Positions 9,449 through 23,332 of a stretch of DNA of 64,000 nt are shown in pieces. The notes beneath the pieces were generated by a model. The model searched no databases and was not told where the DNA came from. It was given only the letters and a program-made list of their open reading frames with translations. Each line of letters opens with the position of its first letter. The first letter of the stretch is position 1. Location of the stretch: NCBI RefSeq assembly GCF_017161565.1, contig NZ_CP066796.1:372001-436000 (forward strand), in the 5' to 3' direction. The translations under genes and the position numbers were made by a program. Source of the DNA: Erwinia amylovora (GTDB lineage Bacteria > Pseudomonadota > Gammaproteobacteria > Enterobacterales > Enterobacteriaceae).

Positions 9449-9995
9449 AAGATGTTTTGACCTTTTCAATCAACTCGGCAGTTTTGTTCCGCAAATTCCC
9501 ACGCATCTTCATGCCGGTAGAGTTAAAGCTCCGGCCGTAAAGGTTTACCCGATCCTCCGATGTGACGTCCTGGGTGGTCAGGTTGACCTGTGCGTTGTCC
9601 GTTTTGATCCGCTCAAGCTGTGCATCCTGAGTCAGGCTGTCTACCTGCACATGCCCATAGAGATACAACATTCGATCGTTGGTGAGCCTGGCTTTATCTG
9701 CACGTACCGTCCAGGACGCAGCCTTGCTATCGTCGTATGTTGTCATCACCGGGTTGTCAAACCAGCTCACCGCATCGGTAGCGTAATAGGTCGCTTTGTC
9801 AGAAACCAGCTTATAGCTAATGGAGCCTGTCGGGCTATACACCAGCGTACGTGAATTATCGCTCATATAAGTGGGTTCAGTATCATTGCTGGTGACCGCC
9901 CCTTTACCGTTATCACTGTCCGTCAGATTCCAACCGATCAACACTATGGCGATAACCGCCAGTATCAGTGTTATCCAGCGTCTTGTTTTACTCAT
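9426..9995 (-). CDS. lptC: LPS export inner-membrane protein LptC
   Basis: Bitopic protein that receives LPS from LptB2FG and passes it to LptA. The 189 aa have one N-terminal helix (about residues 7-25) and a periplasmic OstA-like jellyroll; E. coli LptC has 191 aa. It overlaps kdsC by 4 nt upstream and lptA by 23 nt downstream, so kdsC-lptC-lptA-lptB behaves as one tightly coupled block linking Kdo synthesis to LPS export. Confidence 0.95.
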   Translation of the reverse strand: MSKTRRWITLILAVIAIVLIGWNLTDSDNGKGAVTSNDTEPTYMSDNSRTLVYSPTGSISYKLVSDKATYYATDAVSWFDNPVMTTYDDSKAASWTVRADKARLTNDRMLYLYGHVQVDSLTQDAQLERIKTDNAQVNLTTQDVTSEDRVNLYGRSFNSTGMKMRGNLRNKTAELIEKVKTSYEIQNEQ

Positions 9996-10558
9996 ACAGA
10001 CTGCCCTGTAGCCGTTTCAAACTTACCCTGTGCAATTAATATCAGGTCACATATTTCGCGCACCGCACCGCGCCCGCCAGCGATGCGCGTCACGTAGTCA
10101 GCACGGGGCAGCAGTATGGGATGCGCATCGGCGACGGTTACGCTCAAACCGACTTGTGCCATGACTGGCCAGTCAATCAGGTCATCGCCAATGTAGGCCA
10201 CCTGGTGAGCACCGAGTGCCAGTTTATCCAGAAGTTCCCGGAAGGCCAAAACCTTATCTGACTGCCCTTGATAAAGATGCGTAATACCAAGCGTGATGCA
10301 GCGGTCCTCCAGCAGTTTCGCTTTGCGGCCGGTAATAATTGCTACTTCTGTCCCGGATGTCAGCAGGCAGCGAATACCGTAGCCATCACGCACGTTGAAG
10401 CCTTTAAGCTCTTCACCGTTATTGCCTTGATAGACCACGCCGTCCGACATCACGCCGTCCACGTCACAGATCAACAGTTTGATATCCTGTGCTTTGGTGA
10501 TTACCTGTTGGTTTACCGGGCCGTAGCAGGTGTCAACGGTGGTTGCTGGGTGACTCAT
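9992..10558 (-). CDS. kdsC: Kdo-8-phosphate phosphatase KdsC
   Basis: HAD-family phosphatase that converts Kdo-8-phosphate to Kdo, the third step of Kdo synthesis for LPS inner core. The 188 aa show the nucleophile motif LLICDVDGVMSDG with Asp32 and Asp34, the IITGRK motif II and the acidic motif AYIGDDLIDWPVM. Its stop overlaps the lptC start by 4 nt. It lies 18 bp after kdsD. Confidence 0.97.
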   Translation of the reverse strand: MSHPATTVDTCYGPVNQQVITKAQDIKLLICDVDGVMSDGVVYQGNNGEELKGFNVRDGYGIRCLLTSGTEVAIITGRKAKLLEDRCITLGITHLYQGQSDKVLAFRELLDKLALGAHQVAYIGDDLIDWPVMAQVGLSVTVADAHPILLPRADYVTRIAGGRGAVREICDLILIAQGKFETATGQSV

Positions 10559-10576
10559 TATGGTTCGCTTCCTTGA

Positions 10577-11566
10577 TTAAACTACGCCAGCGCGCAGCAT
10601 GTCATGCATATGGATCACGCCAAGTAGCCGATTGTTCTCGGCAACCATGACGCAGGTGATATTCCTGGTTTGCATCAGATTCAGTGCATCCACCGCCAGC
10701 GTACCAGGCCGCACGCGAATGCCGCCTGGCGTCATGACACTTTCAATACTGGCGTGCTGAATATCAATGCCCATATCGAAGATGCGGCGTAAATCACCAT
10801 CGGTGAAGATACCTCCGATTTGCATCGCAGCGTCACAAATGACCGTCATCCCCATGTTTTTCTGCGTCATCTCCAACAGGGCGTTACGCAGTGAGGCGTC
10901 ACGGCTGACGTGTGGCATATCATTACCACAGTGCATGATATCATCAACGCGCAGCAGCAGCTTGCGCCCCAGTGCCCCGCCGGGATGAGAGAGAGCAAAG
11001 TCTTCCTGGGTAAAGCCACGGGCTTTCAATAGCGCAACGGCCAACGCATCGCCCATCACCAGCGTGGCGGTGGTGCTGGTGGTCGGTGCCAGGCCAAGCG
11101 GGCAGGCTTCTTGCGGAACTTTAACACACAGATGGATATCTGCCGCACGCCCCATTGCACTTTCCGGACGGCTGGTGATGCATATTAATGTGACGTGCAG
11201 GCGCTTCAGCACCGGGATCAGGGCCAAAATCTCTGAAGATTCGCCAGAATTAGAGATGGCAATCACCACATCGTCAGAGGTGACCATGCCCAAATCGCCG
11301 TGGCTGGCTTCAGCAGGATGTACAAAGAAAGCGGGCGTACCGGTACTGGCAAAGGTGGCGGCAATTTTTTTGCCAATGTGCCCTGATTTGCCCATCCCCA
11401 TGACGACTACTTTGCCGCGACAGCGGTAAATCAGATCGCAGGTACGGGTAAAGTCATCGTTAATGTAGCGGTCGAGTTGTTCCAGGCCTTCGCGTTCAAT
11501 CTGCAAGACCTCTTTTCCGGCCTGTTGAAAATCAAAGTCGTTTTCGGCAGTGAGATGCGTCATCAT
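10577..11566 (-). CDS. kdsD: arabinose-5-phosphate isomerase KdsD
   Basis: Isomerises ribulose-5-phosphate to arabinose-5-phosphate, the first step of Kdo synthesis. An N-terminal SIS domain (with VVMGMGKSGHIGKKIAATFAS) is followed by two CBS domains. The open frame extends 24 codons upstream, but the start at 11566 is preferred: it has an AAGGACC ribosome site and gives the family N-terminus (DFDFQQAGKEVL). Two ATG codons are adjacent, so 11563 is equally possible. It follows yrbG within 12 bp. Confidence 0.95.
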   Translation of the reverse strand: MMTHLTAENDFDFQQAGKEVLQIEREGLEQLDRYINDDFTRTCDLIYRCRGKVVVMGMGKSGHIGKKIAATFASTGTPAFFVHPAEASHGDLGMVTSDDVVIAISNSGESSEILALIPVLKRLHVTLICITSRPESAMGRAADIHLCVKVPQEACPLGLAPTTSTTATLVMGDALAVALLKARGFTQEDFALSHPGGALGRKLLLRVDDIMHCGNDMPHVSRDASLRNALLEMTQKNMGMTVICDAAMQIGGIFTDGDLRRIFDMGIDIQHASIESVMTPGGIRVRPGTLAVDALNLMQTRNITCVMVAENNRLLGVIHMHDMLRAGVV

Positions 11567-11577
11567 TGTCGGTCCTT

Positions 11578-12558
11578 TTACCAAAAGGTCACTGAGGGGA
11601 ATTGATACAGAATGCCCACCCAGCAGATAAATCCGCACAGCAACAGCGCCCCAGCCAGCCGCCCAATGCGGCGACTGCGCTGCAAACAGATCAATGTAAA
11701 CAGCGCGCTGACGCCGAGCATCACCCAGTAGTCACGGGCAAAGGCGGCTGCATCGAACGAGCCGGGATGTAGCAATGCCGGAATACCCAACACAATAGCC
11801 AAATTATAAATATTAGAACCTATCAGGTTACCGATGGCGATATCATCTTCGCCTTTCAGCGCACCGGCAATGACGGTAGCCAGTTCCGGCAGGCTGGTGC
11901 CGACCGATATAATCGTCAGTCCGATGACCAGTTCACTGACGCCGAAGTAGTCGGCAATCACCGTGGCGTTATCGATTACCATGTTGGTTGACATGGGCAG
12001 AACGATCAGCGCTACTGCCAGCCACAGGAATGCAACGGTATTGCCTGTGTCGTCACGCGGCAGTTCGGCCAGCTGTTCACGGGTTAACGAATCATTATTT
12101 TCGCGCTCGGCCCGGCGGGCGATTTTAATGATAAACAGCAGGTAGACCGTCGCTATAGCCATTAAGGTCAGACCATCGCCACGGCTCAGCTGGTTATCAA
12201 ACAGCATGACGCCGCATAGCAGAGTCACCAGCAGCATCAGCGGGAGTTCGCGGCGAATCAGGTTAGAATGTACCGTTAGCGGGTGCAGCACCGCGGCAGC
12301 GCCGAGGATCAACAGAATATTGGCGATGTTTGAACCCATCGCCGTCCCTATTGCGATATCCATTTGCCCGCGTGCGGCGGCAGAAAATGAGACGATCATT
12401 TCTGGCAGCGAGGTGCCAATACCCACCACGGTCATACCAATAATTAGCGGGGGTATGCCCAGAGAACGACATAAAATAGCTGCGCTAAACACCAGACGAT
12501 CGGCACCGTAAACCAATAAGACTAAACCGATAATCAATAGTGCTGTAGCAACGAGCAT
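11578..12558 (-). CDS. yrbG: sodium/calcium exchanger family protein YrbG
   Basis: Inner-membrane protein of the calcium:cation antiporter family; the substrate in enterobacteria is not settled. It has about ten membrane helices in two inverted halves, each with the alpha-repeat signature: VGIGTSLPEMIVS in the first and SVGTSLPELATVIAG in the second. The start at 12558 (MLVATALLI) follows AAGGACA and matches E. coli; the upstream extension of 16 codons is rejected. It is first in the minus-strand yrbG-kdsD-kdsC-lptCAB unit and diverges from mlaF. Confidence 0.93.
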   Translation of the reverse strand: MLVATALLIIGLVLLVYGADRLVFSAAILCRSLGIPPLIIGMTVVGIGTSLPEMIVSFSAAARGQMDIAIGTAMGSNIANILLILGAAAVLHPLTVHSNLIRRELPLMLLVTLLCGVMLFDNQLSRGDGLTLMAIATVYLLFIIKIARRAERENNDSLTREQLAELPRDDTGNTVAFLWLAVALIVLPMSTNMVIDNATVIADYFGVSELVIGLTIISVGTSLPELATVIAGALKGEDDIAIGNLIGSNIYNLAIVLGIPALLHPGSFDAAAFARDYWVMLGVSALFTLICLQRSRRIGRLAGALLLCGFICWVGILYQFPSVTFW

Positions 12559-12781
12559 GAAGTGTCCTTTTAATCGGTTATAATCGTCGGTTGCCGTACA
12601 TGACAATAAGTTACGGCGATTTAATGGCAGTGATTTTGACGGTGTCTAAGCAAAAAGTAAAACTTATGGCCACTTAAGCTACATCTTATGCGGTAAGTTT
12701 CTGTAAAAGTGTTCAGCCCCGCAGGTAATACGTTACCATCGGGATTAAATTAATCGTCTGAGAAGAAGAATCGAGGTAACT

Positions 12782-13594
12782 ATGAGCCAGACGGAAACGA
12801 ATCTGGTGGATGTCCGGGGCGTGAGTTTTTCCCGTGGCAATCGGCCGATTTTCGATAACATCTCGCTTACGGTGCCCAGGGGAAAAGTCACGGCTATAAT
12901 GGGGCCTTCCGGTATTGGTAAGACCACACTGCTGCGCTTGATTGGCGGGCAACTGCCGCCGGACAGCGGGGAGATATGGTTCAATGGCGAGAATATTCCT
13001 GCACTTTCCCGCTCCCGGCTGTATGAAGCGCGCAAAAAGATGAGCATGCTGTTTCAGTCGGGCGCGCTGTTTACCGATCTGAACGTATTCGATAATGTGG
13101 CCTGGCCGCTGCGTGAACACGCCCATTTACCCGCCCCGTTGCTGCGCAGCACGGTAATGATGAAACTGGAAGCCGTCGGGCTGCGCGGTGCGGCACATCT
13201 CAAACCTTCTGAACTGTCTGGCGGCATGGCCCGCCGCGTAGCGCTGGCGCGGGCGATTGCGCTGGAGCCGGATCTGATTATGTTCGACGAGCCGTTTGTT
13301 GGCCAGGATCCTATCACCATGGGCATATTGGTAAAGCTCATCGACGAACTCAATCACTCTTTAGGCGTGACCTGTATCGTGGTTTCCCACGATGTGCCAG
13401 AAGTGCTAAGCATTGCCGATTACGCGTATATTATTGCTAATCAGAAAGTGATCGCTCAGGGCACCGCCCCCGATCTGCGTAAAAATGATGACGCTCGCGT
13501 GCGTCAGTTTATCGATGGTATTGCCGACGGGCCGGTACCATTCCGTTTCCCCGCCGGGGATTATCTGCAAGATTTAGTCGGCTCAGGGAGTTAA
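12782..13594 (+). CDS. mlaF: Mla phospholipid transport ATPase MlaF
   Basis: ATPase of the MlaFEDB inner-membrane complex, which moves phospholipids between MlaC and the inner membrane to keep outer-membrane lipid asymmetry. The 270 aa contain Walker A GPSGIGKT (41-48), signature LSGGMARR and Walker [14 protein letters not shown]. It begins the five-gene mlaFEDCB operon, with mlaE starting 7 bp later. Confidence 0.97.
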   Translation: MSQTETNLVDVRGVSFSRGNRPIFDNISLTVPRGKVTAIMGPSGIGKTTLLRLIGGQLPPDSGEIWFNGENIPALSRSRLYEARKKMSMLFQSGALFTDLNVFDNVAWPLREHAHLPAPLLRSTVMMKLEAVGLRGAAHLKPSELSGGMARRVALARAIALEPDLIMFDEPFVGQDPITMGILVKLIDELNHSLGVTCIVVSHDVPEVLSIADYAYIIANQKVIAQGTAPDLRKNDDARVRQFIDGIADGPVPFRFPAGDYLQDLVGSGS

Positions 13595-13601
13595 CACACT
13601 G

Positions 13602-14384
13602 ATGTTTCTACAAGCACTGGCGTTATTAGGGCGTCAGGGAATTCGTTTTTGCGCCTCTCTTGGTCGCGCCGGATTAATGCTGTTCCATGCGTTGTTTGGC
13701 ATTCCACGCTTTCGCCGGCATGCGCCGCTGCTGGTTAAACAGCTGTACAGCATTGGCGTGCTGTCGCTGTTGATCGTAGTGGTTTCCGGACTGTTTATCG
13801 GCATGGTACTGGGGCTGCAAGGTTACCTGGTTCTGAAAACTTACGGCGCTGAAGCCAGTCTGGGCATGATGGTGGCGTTGTCGTTACTGCGTGAACTGGG
13901 GCCGGTGGTAACGGCACTGCTGTTCGCCGGGCGCGCCGGCTCGGCATTGACGGCTGAAATCGGTTTAATGAAGGCTACTGAACAACTTTCCAGCATGGAG
14001 ATGATGGCGGTTGACCCGCTGCGGCGCATCATTTCGCCGCGCTTCTGGGCCGGTTTTATCAGCATGCCGCTACTGACGCTGATCTTCGTTGCGGTAGGCA
14101 TTCTCGGCGGTACTCTGGTTGGCGTGAGCTGGAAGGGTATCGATCCCGGCTATTTCTGGTCGGCGATGCAGAATGCGGTCGACCTGCAAACTGATATTAT
14201 CAACTGCACAATCAAAAGTGCCGTATTTGCGCTGACCGTGACATGGATTGCGCTGTTTAACGGCTACGATGCGATTCCGACGTCTGAAGGTATAAGTCGG
14301 GCAACAACGCGTACTGTAGTACATGCCTCGCTGGCGGTACTTGGTCTTGATTTTGTGCTTACAGCACTGATGTTTGGGAATTAA
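13602..14384 (+). CDS. mlaE: Mla phospholipid transport permease MlaE
   Basis: MlaE-family permease subunit of the inner-membrane lipid transporter. The 260 aa are very hydrophobic, with about five helices and the conserved block [26 protein letters not shown] around the coupling region (only part quoted). The stop is 4 bp before the mlaD start. Confidence 0.96.
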   Translation: MFLQALALLGRQGIRFCASLGRAGLMLFHALFGIPRFRRHAPLLVKQLYSIGVLSLLIVVVSGLFIGMVLGLQGYLVLKTYGAEASLGMMVALSLLRELGPVVTALLFAGRAGSALTAEIGLMKATEQLSSMEMMAVDPLRRIISPRFWAGFISMPLLTLIFVAVGILGGTLVGVSWKGIDPGYFWSAMQNAVDLQTDIINCTIKSAVFALTVTWIALFNGYDAIPTSEGISRATTRTVVHASLAVLGLDFVLTALMFGN

Positions 14385-14388
14385 TGCA

Positions 14389-14937
14389 ATGCAATCAAAA
14401 AAAAGTGAAATTTGGGTAGGTGCCTTCTTACTGTTAGCGCTTTGCGCAATTATTTTTCTCTGTCTGCGCGTTACCGATCTCAAATCATTTGGCAATGTGT
14501 CGACCTGGAAACTGTATGCCACTTTCGACAACGTGGGTGGGTTGAAGCCCGGTTCGCCGGTGAAAGTCGGCGGGGTAGTGATAGGCCGCGTATCGGATAT
14601 TACGCTTGATGCGAAAAGCTATTCGCCGAAGGTCAGCATGGATATCGACGAGCGATATAACAATATCCCGGATACCAGTTCGCTGGCGGTACGCACCTCC
14701 GGGCTGTTGGGTGAGCAGTATCTGGCATTGAATATCGGTTTCAATGACCCGGAAATGGGCACTGCTCTTCTCAAAAATGGCGGGACTGTTCAGGACACCA
14801 AATCTGCCATGGTGCTGGAAGATCTCATTGGCCAGTTCCTTTACAAGAGCGGCAACAATGATGAAAAGAACCCACCTGCTGAAGGTGATAAGGCAGCTCA
14901 GGGGCAAGTTGCCCCGGCAGCAGCGAATAATCCATAA
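14389..14937 (+). CDS. mlaD: Mla MCE-domain lipid-binding protein MlaD
   Basis: Single-span MCE protein; six copies form a hydrophobic pore on the periplasmic face of MlaFEDB. The 182-aa form starting MQSKKSEIW matches E. coli; an upstream ATG at 14374 overlapping mlaE is rejected. A helix (about 9-28) precedes the MCE domain ([20 protein letters not shown] onward), then a low-complexity Ala/Pro/Asn tail. Confidence 0.95.
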   Translation: MQSKKSEIWVGAFLLLALCAIIFLCLRVTDLKSFGNVSTWKLYATFDNVGGLKPGSPVKVGGVVIGRVSDITLDAKSYSPKVSMDIDERYNNIPDTSSLAVRTSGLLGEQYLALNIGFNDPEMGTALLKNGGTVQDTKSAMVLEDLIGQFLYKSGNNDEKNPPAEGDKAAQGQVAPAAANNP

Positions 14938-14948
14938 GAGGGCAAATA

Positions 14949-15584
14949 ATGTTAAAACGTTTACTCATGGTGGCGATGCTGGCCATTGCACCTTTAGCAG
15001 CTCATGCGGAAGCTGACCAGACCAATCCTTATAAGCTGATGAATGAAGCCGCAGCGAAAACGTTCAGTCGTCTAAAAAATGAACAGCCTGCAATCAAAAA
15101 GGATCCCAACTATCTGCGCCAGATCGTACGTGAAGAGCTACTGCCTTATGTGCAGGTCAAGTACGCTGGCGCCTTAGTATTGGGCCGTTACTACAAAGAC
15201 GCCACTCCGGCACAGCGTGACGCTTATTTTAAAGCCTTCGGCGACTATCTGGCTCAGGCCTATGGTCAGGCGCTGGCGATGTACAATGGCCAGACCTATC
15301 AAATTGCGCCAGAACAACCCACTGGCGGAGCAAATATCATCGCCATTCGCGTCACCATCGTTGATCCTAATGGCCGGCCACCGGTGCGCCTGGACTTCCA
15401 GTGGCGCAAAAATAGCGTCAACGGTCACTGGCAGGCGTATGACATGATCGCTGAAGGGGTCAGTATGATCACCACCAAGCAGAATGAATGGAGTGATGTC
15501 CTGCGCCAGAAAGGCATTGATGGTTTAACCCAGCGCCTGAAATCCTATGCTCAGCAGGCCGTTACGTTGAACAAGCAGTCATAA
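14949..15584 (+). CDS. mlaC: periplasmic phospholipid shuttle MlaC
   Basis: Soluble periplasmic protein that ferries phospholipid between the outer-membrane MlaA-porin complex and MlaFEDB. The 211 aa have a signal peptide ending LAAHA, followed by the MlaC/Ttg2D fold ([19 protein letters not shown]). Its stop overlaps the mlaB start by one base (TAATG), implying coupled translation. Confidence 0.96.
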   Translation: MLKRLLMVAMLAIAPLAAHAEADQTNPYKLMNEAAAKTFSRLKNEQPAIKKDPNYLRQIVREELLPYVQVKYAGALVLGRYYKDATPAQRDAYFKAFGDYLAQAYGQALAMYNGQTYQIAPEQPTGGANIIAIRVTIVDPNGRPPVRLDFQWRKNSVNGHWQAYDMIAEGVSMITTKQNEWSDVLRQKGIDGLTQRLKSYAQQAVTLNKQS

Positions 15585-15880
15585 TGAACGAGCAACTGCG
15601 CTGGGAAGTTGAGACGGGCCAGCTCCGCCTCATCGGTGAACTGGAGCGTGAAACGCTGCTGCCGTTATGGCAACAGCGAGAGGCGGTGATGCAGCACGTA
15701 GAGACGATTGACGTTTCCGCTCTGCAGCGAGTGGATTCGGGAGGACTGGCATTGCTGGTCCATCTGCAACAGATCGCCATTGATAACGGCAGGAAACCGC
15801 GCTTTAGCGGAATTACTGACAAACTGAATTCGCTCATCACGCTCTATAATTTGCAGAAAATTATCGTCTGCAGCAATTAA
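15584..15880 (+). CDS. mlaB: STAS-domain subunit MlaB
   Basis: Small cytoplasmic STAS protein that stabilises and activates MlaF in the lipid transport complex. The 98 aa contain the STAS segment VETIDVSALQRVDSGGLALL. It is the last gene of the mla operon and is followed by a hairpin terminator at 15948-15972. Confidence 0.94.
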   Translation: MNEQLRWEVETGQLRLIGELERETLLPLWQQREAVMQHVETIDVSALQRVDSGGLALLVHLQQIAIDNGRKPRFSGITDKLNSLITLYNLQKIIVCSN

Positions 15881-15947
15881 AACGCGGTTGTTCACTGCCT
15901 GTTTGATCAATGCAGAGAACGTATTAAGTTTATGACTTTTCATCCAC

Positions 15948-15977
15948 CAGGGGCTGTCCCGGCCCCTGTTTTCGCTG
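15948..15977 (+). terminator. mla operon terminator
   Basis: CAGGGGC pairs with GCCCCTG around a 7-nt loop and is followed by TTTT. Confidence 0.65.
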
Positions 15978-16106
15978 TATTTGTCGTGCTGTGAGCTTCC
16001 ATTCAGGTCTGCTCGTATGCCATCGGGCATCTTTTGTTTGTTTAAGAGTTGGGCAGATTCCACTAAGATGTATGTCTGTTTATTATCAAGTGAAATTTAA
16101 AGCATC

Positions 16107-16361
16107 ATGGAAAATAGTGAAATTCAGTCCGTGCTAATGAGCGCGTTACCTTTGCAGGAAGTCCACGTAACTGGCGAAGGTAGCCATTTTCAGGTCATTG
16201 CCGTTGGTGAACTTTTCGGCGAGATGAGCCGCGTGAAGAAGCAGCAGACGGTCTATGCCCCCCTGATGGCTTACATTGCCGATAACCGTATTCATGCGGT
16301 TTCCATAAAGACTTACACCCCTGAAGAATGGGCGCGTGACCGTAAGCTAAACGGTTTTTAA
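16107..16361 (+). CDS. ibaG: BolA-family protein IbaG
   Basis: BolA-like protein (YrbA) that works with monothiol glutaredoxin in iron-sulfur trafficking; its E. coli homologue affects acid tolerance. The 84 aa carry the conserved [15 protein letters not shown] block and the C-terminal histidine region [15 protein letters not shown]. It lies just ahead of murA, as in other enterobacteria. Confidence 0.94.
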   Translation: MENSEIQSVLMSALPLQEVHVTGEGSHFQVIAVGELFGEMSRVKKQQTVYAPLMAYIADNRIHAVSIKTYTPEEWARDRKLNGF

Positions 16362-16420
16362 GCTGCGCAGATCTCATCACGCGCTTCGTGGTGAGGGCTG
16401 ACAGCAGATTTTATGTTTGA

Positions 16421-17701
<1,281 letters not shown>

Positions 17702-17718
17702 TATTCCGCTAAATAAAA

Positions 17719-17750
17719 ACAGGGTCGGTAGCGAATACCGGCCCTGTTTT
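17719..17750. terminator. bidirectional terminator between murA and sfsB
   Basis: ACAGGGTCGGTA pairs with TACCGGCCCTGT around GCGAA. TTTT follows on the plus strand and a five-A run precedes it, so it can serve both convergent genes. Confidence 0.85.
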
Positions 17751-18032
17751 CTATCGTCGAATGCGCTGTTGGCGGTCGATAAGACGATGTGTGTTCACAT
17801 CAAAGTACCGGCTGGGCCAGATCTTAGATGGATGAATGTTCAAAGCTGTGGCGATGATCCATTCTCCTTTTGGCCATGGACGGCATAATGCGTTGGCCAG
17901 GGTTGATGAGCTCAAGCCTGCCAGTCGCGACTGTGCAGCCAGCGTGGTGCCTTTTTTACGTAAGGCGGCAATGATGTCGGCGGGGTGCCAGTCTTGCGGG
18001 TTGTGTGTCATGTGCTTATCCTCCTTGAGCAC
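17751..18032 (-). CDS. sfsB: Ner/SfsB-like DNA-binding transcriptional regulator
   Basis: Small regulator (also called Nlp) related to the Ner repressor of phage Mu; in E. coli it raises maltose gene expression in a cya background. The 93 aa contain the helix-turn-helix core DWHPADIIAALRKKGTTLAA and SSSTLANAL, then RPWPKGEWIIA. It is convergent with murA. Confidence 0.9.
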   Translation of the reverse strand: MLKEDKHMTHNPQDWHPADIIAALRKKGTTLAAQSRLAGLSSSTLANALCRPWPKGEWIIATALNIHPSKIWPSRYFDVNTHRLIDRQQRIRR

Positions 18033-18320
18033 TTTTTAAAATTACAGCGGTAGAATACTGTGATGTACGCCAGCCTTTCGCCGAACTCCCTTGCTAAAAA
18101 CCAGTCATATCTGGATGTAACACGGTTTTTATAGCATTTAATTTCCGTTAAATTCCAATTAATTTGTGGCGTAACCGATTTTTTGCGTAAGGCTACACAA
18201 AGTTCAGGAAACTGCGTGTTGTTGTTTCAGAATGTTTTGATGGCGGTCAGATGGTGGGGCGAGAGTCGCGTAGATAACGGGAAGCAAGGCGCTTGTGCCG
18301 GGCCTCCCTTGTGGCTGGTA

Positions 18321-19295
18321 TCAAAACGTGCGCTGAACCGACATATGAGCCAGTGCTTCCAGTGCACTACGCCACGGTGAATCTGGCAGGGCTGCCAACG
18401 CAGCAATGGCCTTGTCAGCCTCTTTTTCAGCGGCATTACGCGTCCACTCCAGCGACCCGCACTGGTTCATTGTTTCCAGAACGGATTCCAGTAAGTGGCG
18501 CCCATTTCCTTCTTCAATGGCTGAACGGATCATGCTGGCCTGTTCGGGCGTTCCGTTACGCATCGCGTGCAGCAATGGCAGGGTAGGTTTTCCTTCACTC
18601 AGGTCGTCGCCGACGTTTTTGCCCAGCGTTTCACCGTCAGCACTGTAATCCAACAGATCGTCAATTAACTGGAATGCGGTACCAATATAACGACCATAAT
18701 CCTGTAAAGCCTGCTCTTCTGTCGCACTGGCACCAGCCAGAATGGCGGAAGACTGCGCTGCCGCTTCGAACAGACGGGCAGTTTTGCTGTAGATCACCCG
18801 CATATAGCTCTCTTCAGTGATATCCGGGTCATTACAGTTCATTAACTGTAACACTTCGCCTTCGGCGATCACGTTCACTGCTTCTGACATCAATGCCAGT
18901 ACTTTCAGTGACCCAAGGCTGGTCATCATCTGGAAGGCGCGGGTGTAGATAAAATCACCAACCAGTACGCTGGCCGCGTTGCCAAAGGCGGCGTTGGCGG
19001 TGGCTTTGCCACGGCGCATATCGGATTCATCTACCACGTCATCGTGCAGCAGCGTCGCGGTATGAATGAACTCGATCAGCGCGGCCACGGTAATATGTTG
19101 TTTACCCGCATAATCATTGATTGCCCGCGCAGCCAACACGGCAATCATAGGGCGGATGCGTTTACCTCCGCCGTTGATAATGTAGTAACCCAACTGGTTG
19201 ATAAGGGACACATCTGAGTTCAGCTGGTCGAGTATTGTCGCATTGACGTCCGCCATATCTTGCGCGGTGAGTTCGTTTATCTGTTCTAAGTTCAT
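18321..19295 (-). CDS. ispB: octaprenyl diphosphate synthase IspB
   Basis: Trans-prenyltransferase that makes the C40 side chain of ubiquinone and menaquinone; essential in E. coli. The 324-aa protein has the two aspartate-rich motifs of the family, DDVVD (85-89) and DDLLD, and the GGGKRIRP substrate-binding block. It diverges from rplU. About 290 bp without a visible gene separate it from sfsB. Confidence 0.95.
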   Translation of the reverse strand: MNLEQINELTAQDMADVNATILDQLNSDVSLINQLGYYIINGGGKRIRPMIAVLAARAINDYAGKQHITVAALIEFIHTATLLHDDVVDESDMRRGKATANAAFGNAASVLVGDFIYTRAFQMMTSLGSLKVLALMSEAVNVIAEGEVLQLMNCNDPDITEESYMRVIYSKTARLFEAAAQSSAILAGASATEEQALQDYGRYIGTAFQLIDDLLDYSADGETLGKNVGDDLSEGKPTLPLLHAMRNGTPEQASMIRSAIEEGNGRHLLESVLETMNQCGSLEWTRNAAEKEADKAIAALAALPDSPWRSALEALAHMSVQRTF

Positions 19296-19451
19296 TAGTC
19301 TGTTCAGCTATCGCTCAGTTCGCAACGATGATAAGCGCTTTTACCCGTGCCTGTGGCATGAAATGTATGACAGATTGTACTTGAAAAACGCGGCGGTGAA
19401 ACGTCTCCATTCGCGTTGCGTTTTTTTTCTGCAATACAGCGTAACAGGCAC

Positions 19452-19480
19452 TTGTCTTTGGCGGGGAAGTTGCGTAGAAT
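19452..19480 (+). promoter_or_regulatory. sigma70 promoter of rplU-rpmA
   Basis: TTGTCT (19452-19457) and TAGAAT (19475-19480) are separated by the optimal 17 bp, about 70 bp before rplU. Confidence 0.75.
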
Positions 19481-19516
19481 TCGCGCCCTATTGTGAATAT
19501 TTATAGCGCAGCCTGA

Positions 19517-19864
<348 letters not shown>

Positions 19865-19876
19865 GAGGAGATCTGA

Positions 19877-20137
<261 letters not shown>

Positions 20138-20190
20138 TCCGGTGTTTGTGCCGCAGAGCAGCCGTTAAGGCGCTTGCTGCGACGAAAAGA

Positions 20191-20220
20191 AAAGCCCCGC
20201 ACTAGACTGCGGGGCTTTTT
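20191..20220 (+). terminator. rpmA terminator
   Basis: AAGCCCCGC pairs with GCGGGGCTT around ACTAGACT, followed by a T run. Confidence 0.9.
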
Positions 20221-20249
20221 ACATTCTGCCCGAGCTGTCAGAGCACTGA

Positions 20250-22088
<1,839 letters not shown>

Positions 22089-22102
22089 GCCACGCTGAAA
22101 GC

Positions 22103-22134
22103 AACGGGATGCATTCTGATGGCGTCCCGTTTTG
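22103..22134 (+). terminator. obgE terminator
   Basis: ACGGGATGC pairs with GGCGTCCCGT (one T-G wobble), followed by TTTT. Confidence 0.75.
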
Positions 22135-22276
22135 CTCTCTGCCTCCGGCGATAGCTGTGCGCAGAAGGCTGGCGCTGGGCTCAACCGTTGCCACTTGCGG
22201 CCCGCATGGTGAACGGAGCCAGTCCGCGGATAAACTTAAAGCGTCAGTTTGTCGATCCGTTTTGCAACCGGCAGCG

Positions 22277-23332
22277 CTAACCCAGCTGCTTTGGCAGCCA
22301 GCAGCAGACATCCAGGCCACAGCAATCGCTGCGGTTAGTCAGGCTCAGGCGTCCATGATGGATTTGTACGATACGCTGAACAATATTCAGCCCCAGACCG
22401 CTGCCGCCATAGCGCCTGTCCATGCGACGGAACGCTTTGATGGCATCCTGCATGGAGGCGGCATCAATGCCCTGGCCTTCATCACGCACGATGACGCTGC
22501 TGCCTTCTGCATCCGCTGTCAACAGCAGCGTAATGGTTGTTTCCTCCGGGCTGTAGCGTGAAGCATTTTCCAGCAGATTACGCAGCATCAGGCGCAGCAG
22601 CACGGCATCTCCTTGTACTTTGATCCCGCTATCACCACTGACAATGAACCGCTGCCGCCGCAGTGCCAGAAGTTCGTCCATTTCCTGGCGCAGCGGATCC
22701 AGAACCTCTTGCCAGCTCATCGTTTGATAATGACCACTGGCCAGCTCCTGGCCGACGCGCGCCAGCATCAGCAGTTGTTCAATGACATGCATCAACTGGT
22801 CGATACGTGCTACAAGCACCGAGCATTGTGATATCCCTTGCTGCTCAAGCAGTTCAAGGTGCAGACGCAATCCGGCCAGCGGCGTGCGCAGTTCGTGGGC
22901 GGCATCGGCAGTAAACAGGCGCTCCTGTTGCAAAGAGTTGTCCAGCCGGCCCAGGAGCTGATTCAATGCGCCGGTAACGGCAACAATTTCATCCATTTCT
23001 GAATGCAGAGGAAGCGGGGTGAGATTGTCAGCCGAGCGGGAAACCAGGCTGGCTTCCAGCGCGCGCAGCGGGCGGATAACCCAGCTGATTGCCCAGAAGC
23101 AAAGCATCAGGGTAAAGCAGACCATCACCAGCGAAGGCAGCAGTAACGAGGCGACCGCCTCGCGGATTTCATTCTCTACCTGTTCATTTCGTGCTTGTGC
23201 CGACAGCGTTTCATTGACCAGAAAGCCAATCTGTTCGCGGCTTTCATGCCACAGCCAAAACGTGCTCAATAGCTGACAGCTGAGCACGATCAGCGCCAGC
23301 ATCACCAGCAAACGCCTGCGCATACTGTTCAT
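22277..23332 (-). CDS. pmrB: PmrB/BasS-type sensor histidine kinase
   Basis: Inner-membrane kinase sensing ferric iron, aluminium and acid pH; with PmrA it controls lipid A and LPS modification giving polymyxin resistance. The 351 aa have two helices (about 7-27 and 64-84) around a short periplasmic loop. Both ExxE iron-binding motifs are present (Glu30/Glu33 and Glu55/Glu58). A HAMP domain follows, then His146 in DAAHELRTPL, the N box NLLENASRYSP and G boxes DEGQGI and GGSGLGL. Its start overlaps the pmrA stop (TGATG). The loop WLWHES and EIREAVASL closely resemble Salmonella PmrB, supporting the name. Confidence 0.92.
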   Translation of the reverse strand: MNSMRRRLLVMLALIVLSCQLLSTFWLWHESREQIGFLVNETLSAQARNEQVENEIREAVASLLLPSLVMVCFTLMLCFWAISWVIRPLRALEASLVSRSADNLTPLPLHSEMDEIVAVTGALNQLLGRLDNSLQQERLFTADAAHELRTPLAGLRLHLELLEQQGISQCSVLVARIDQLMHVIEQLLMLARVGQELASGHYQTMSWQEVLDPLRQEMDELLALRRQRFIVSGDSGIKVQGDAVLLRLMLRNLLENASRYSPEETTITLLLTADAEGSSVIVRDEGQGIDAASMQDAIKAFRRMDRRYGGSGLGLNIVQRIVQIHHGRLSLTNRSDCCGLDVCCWLPKQLG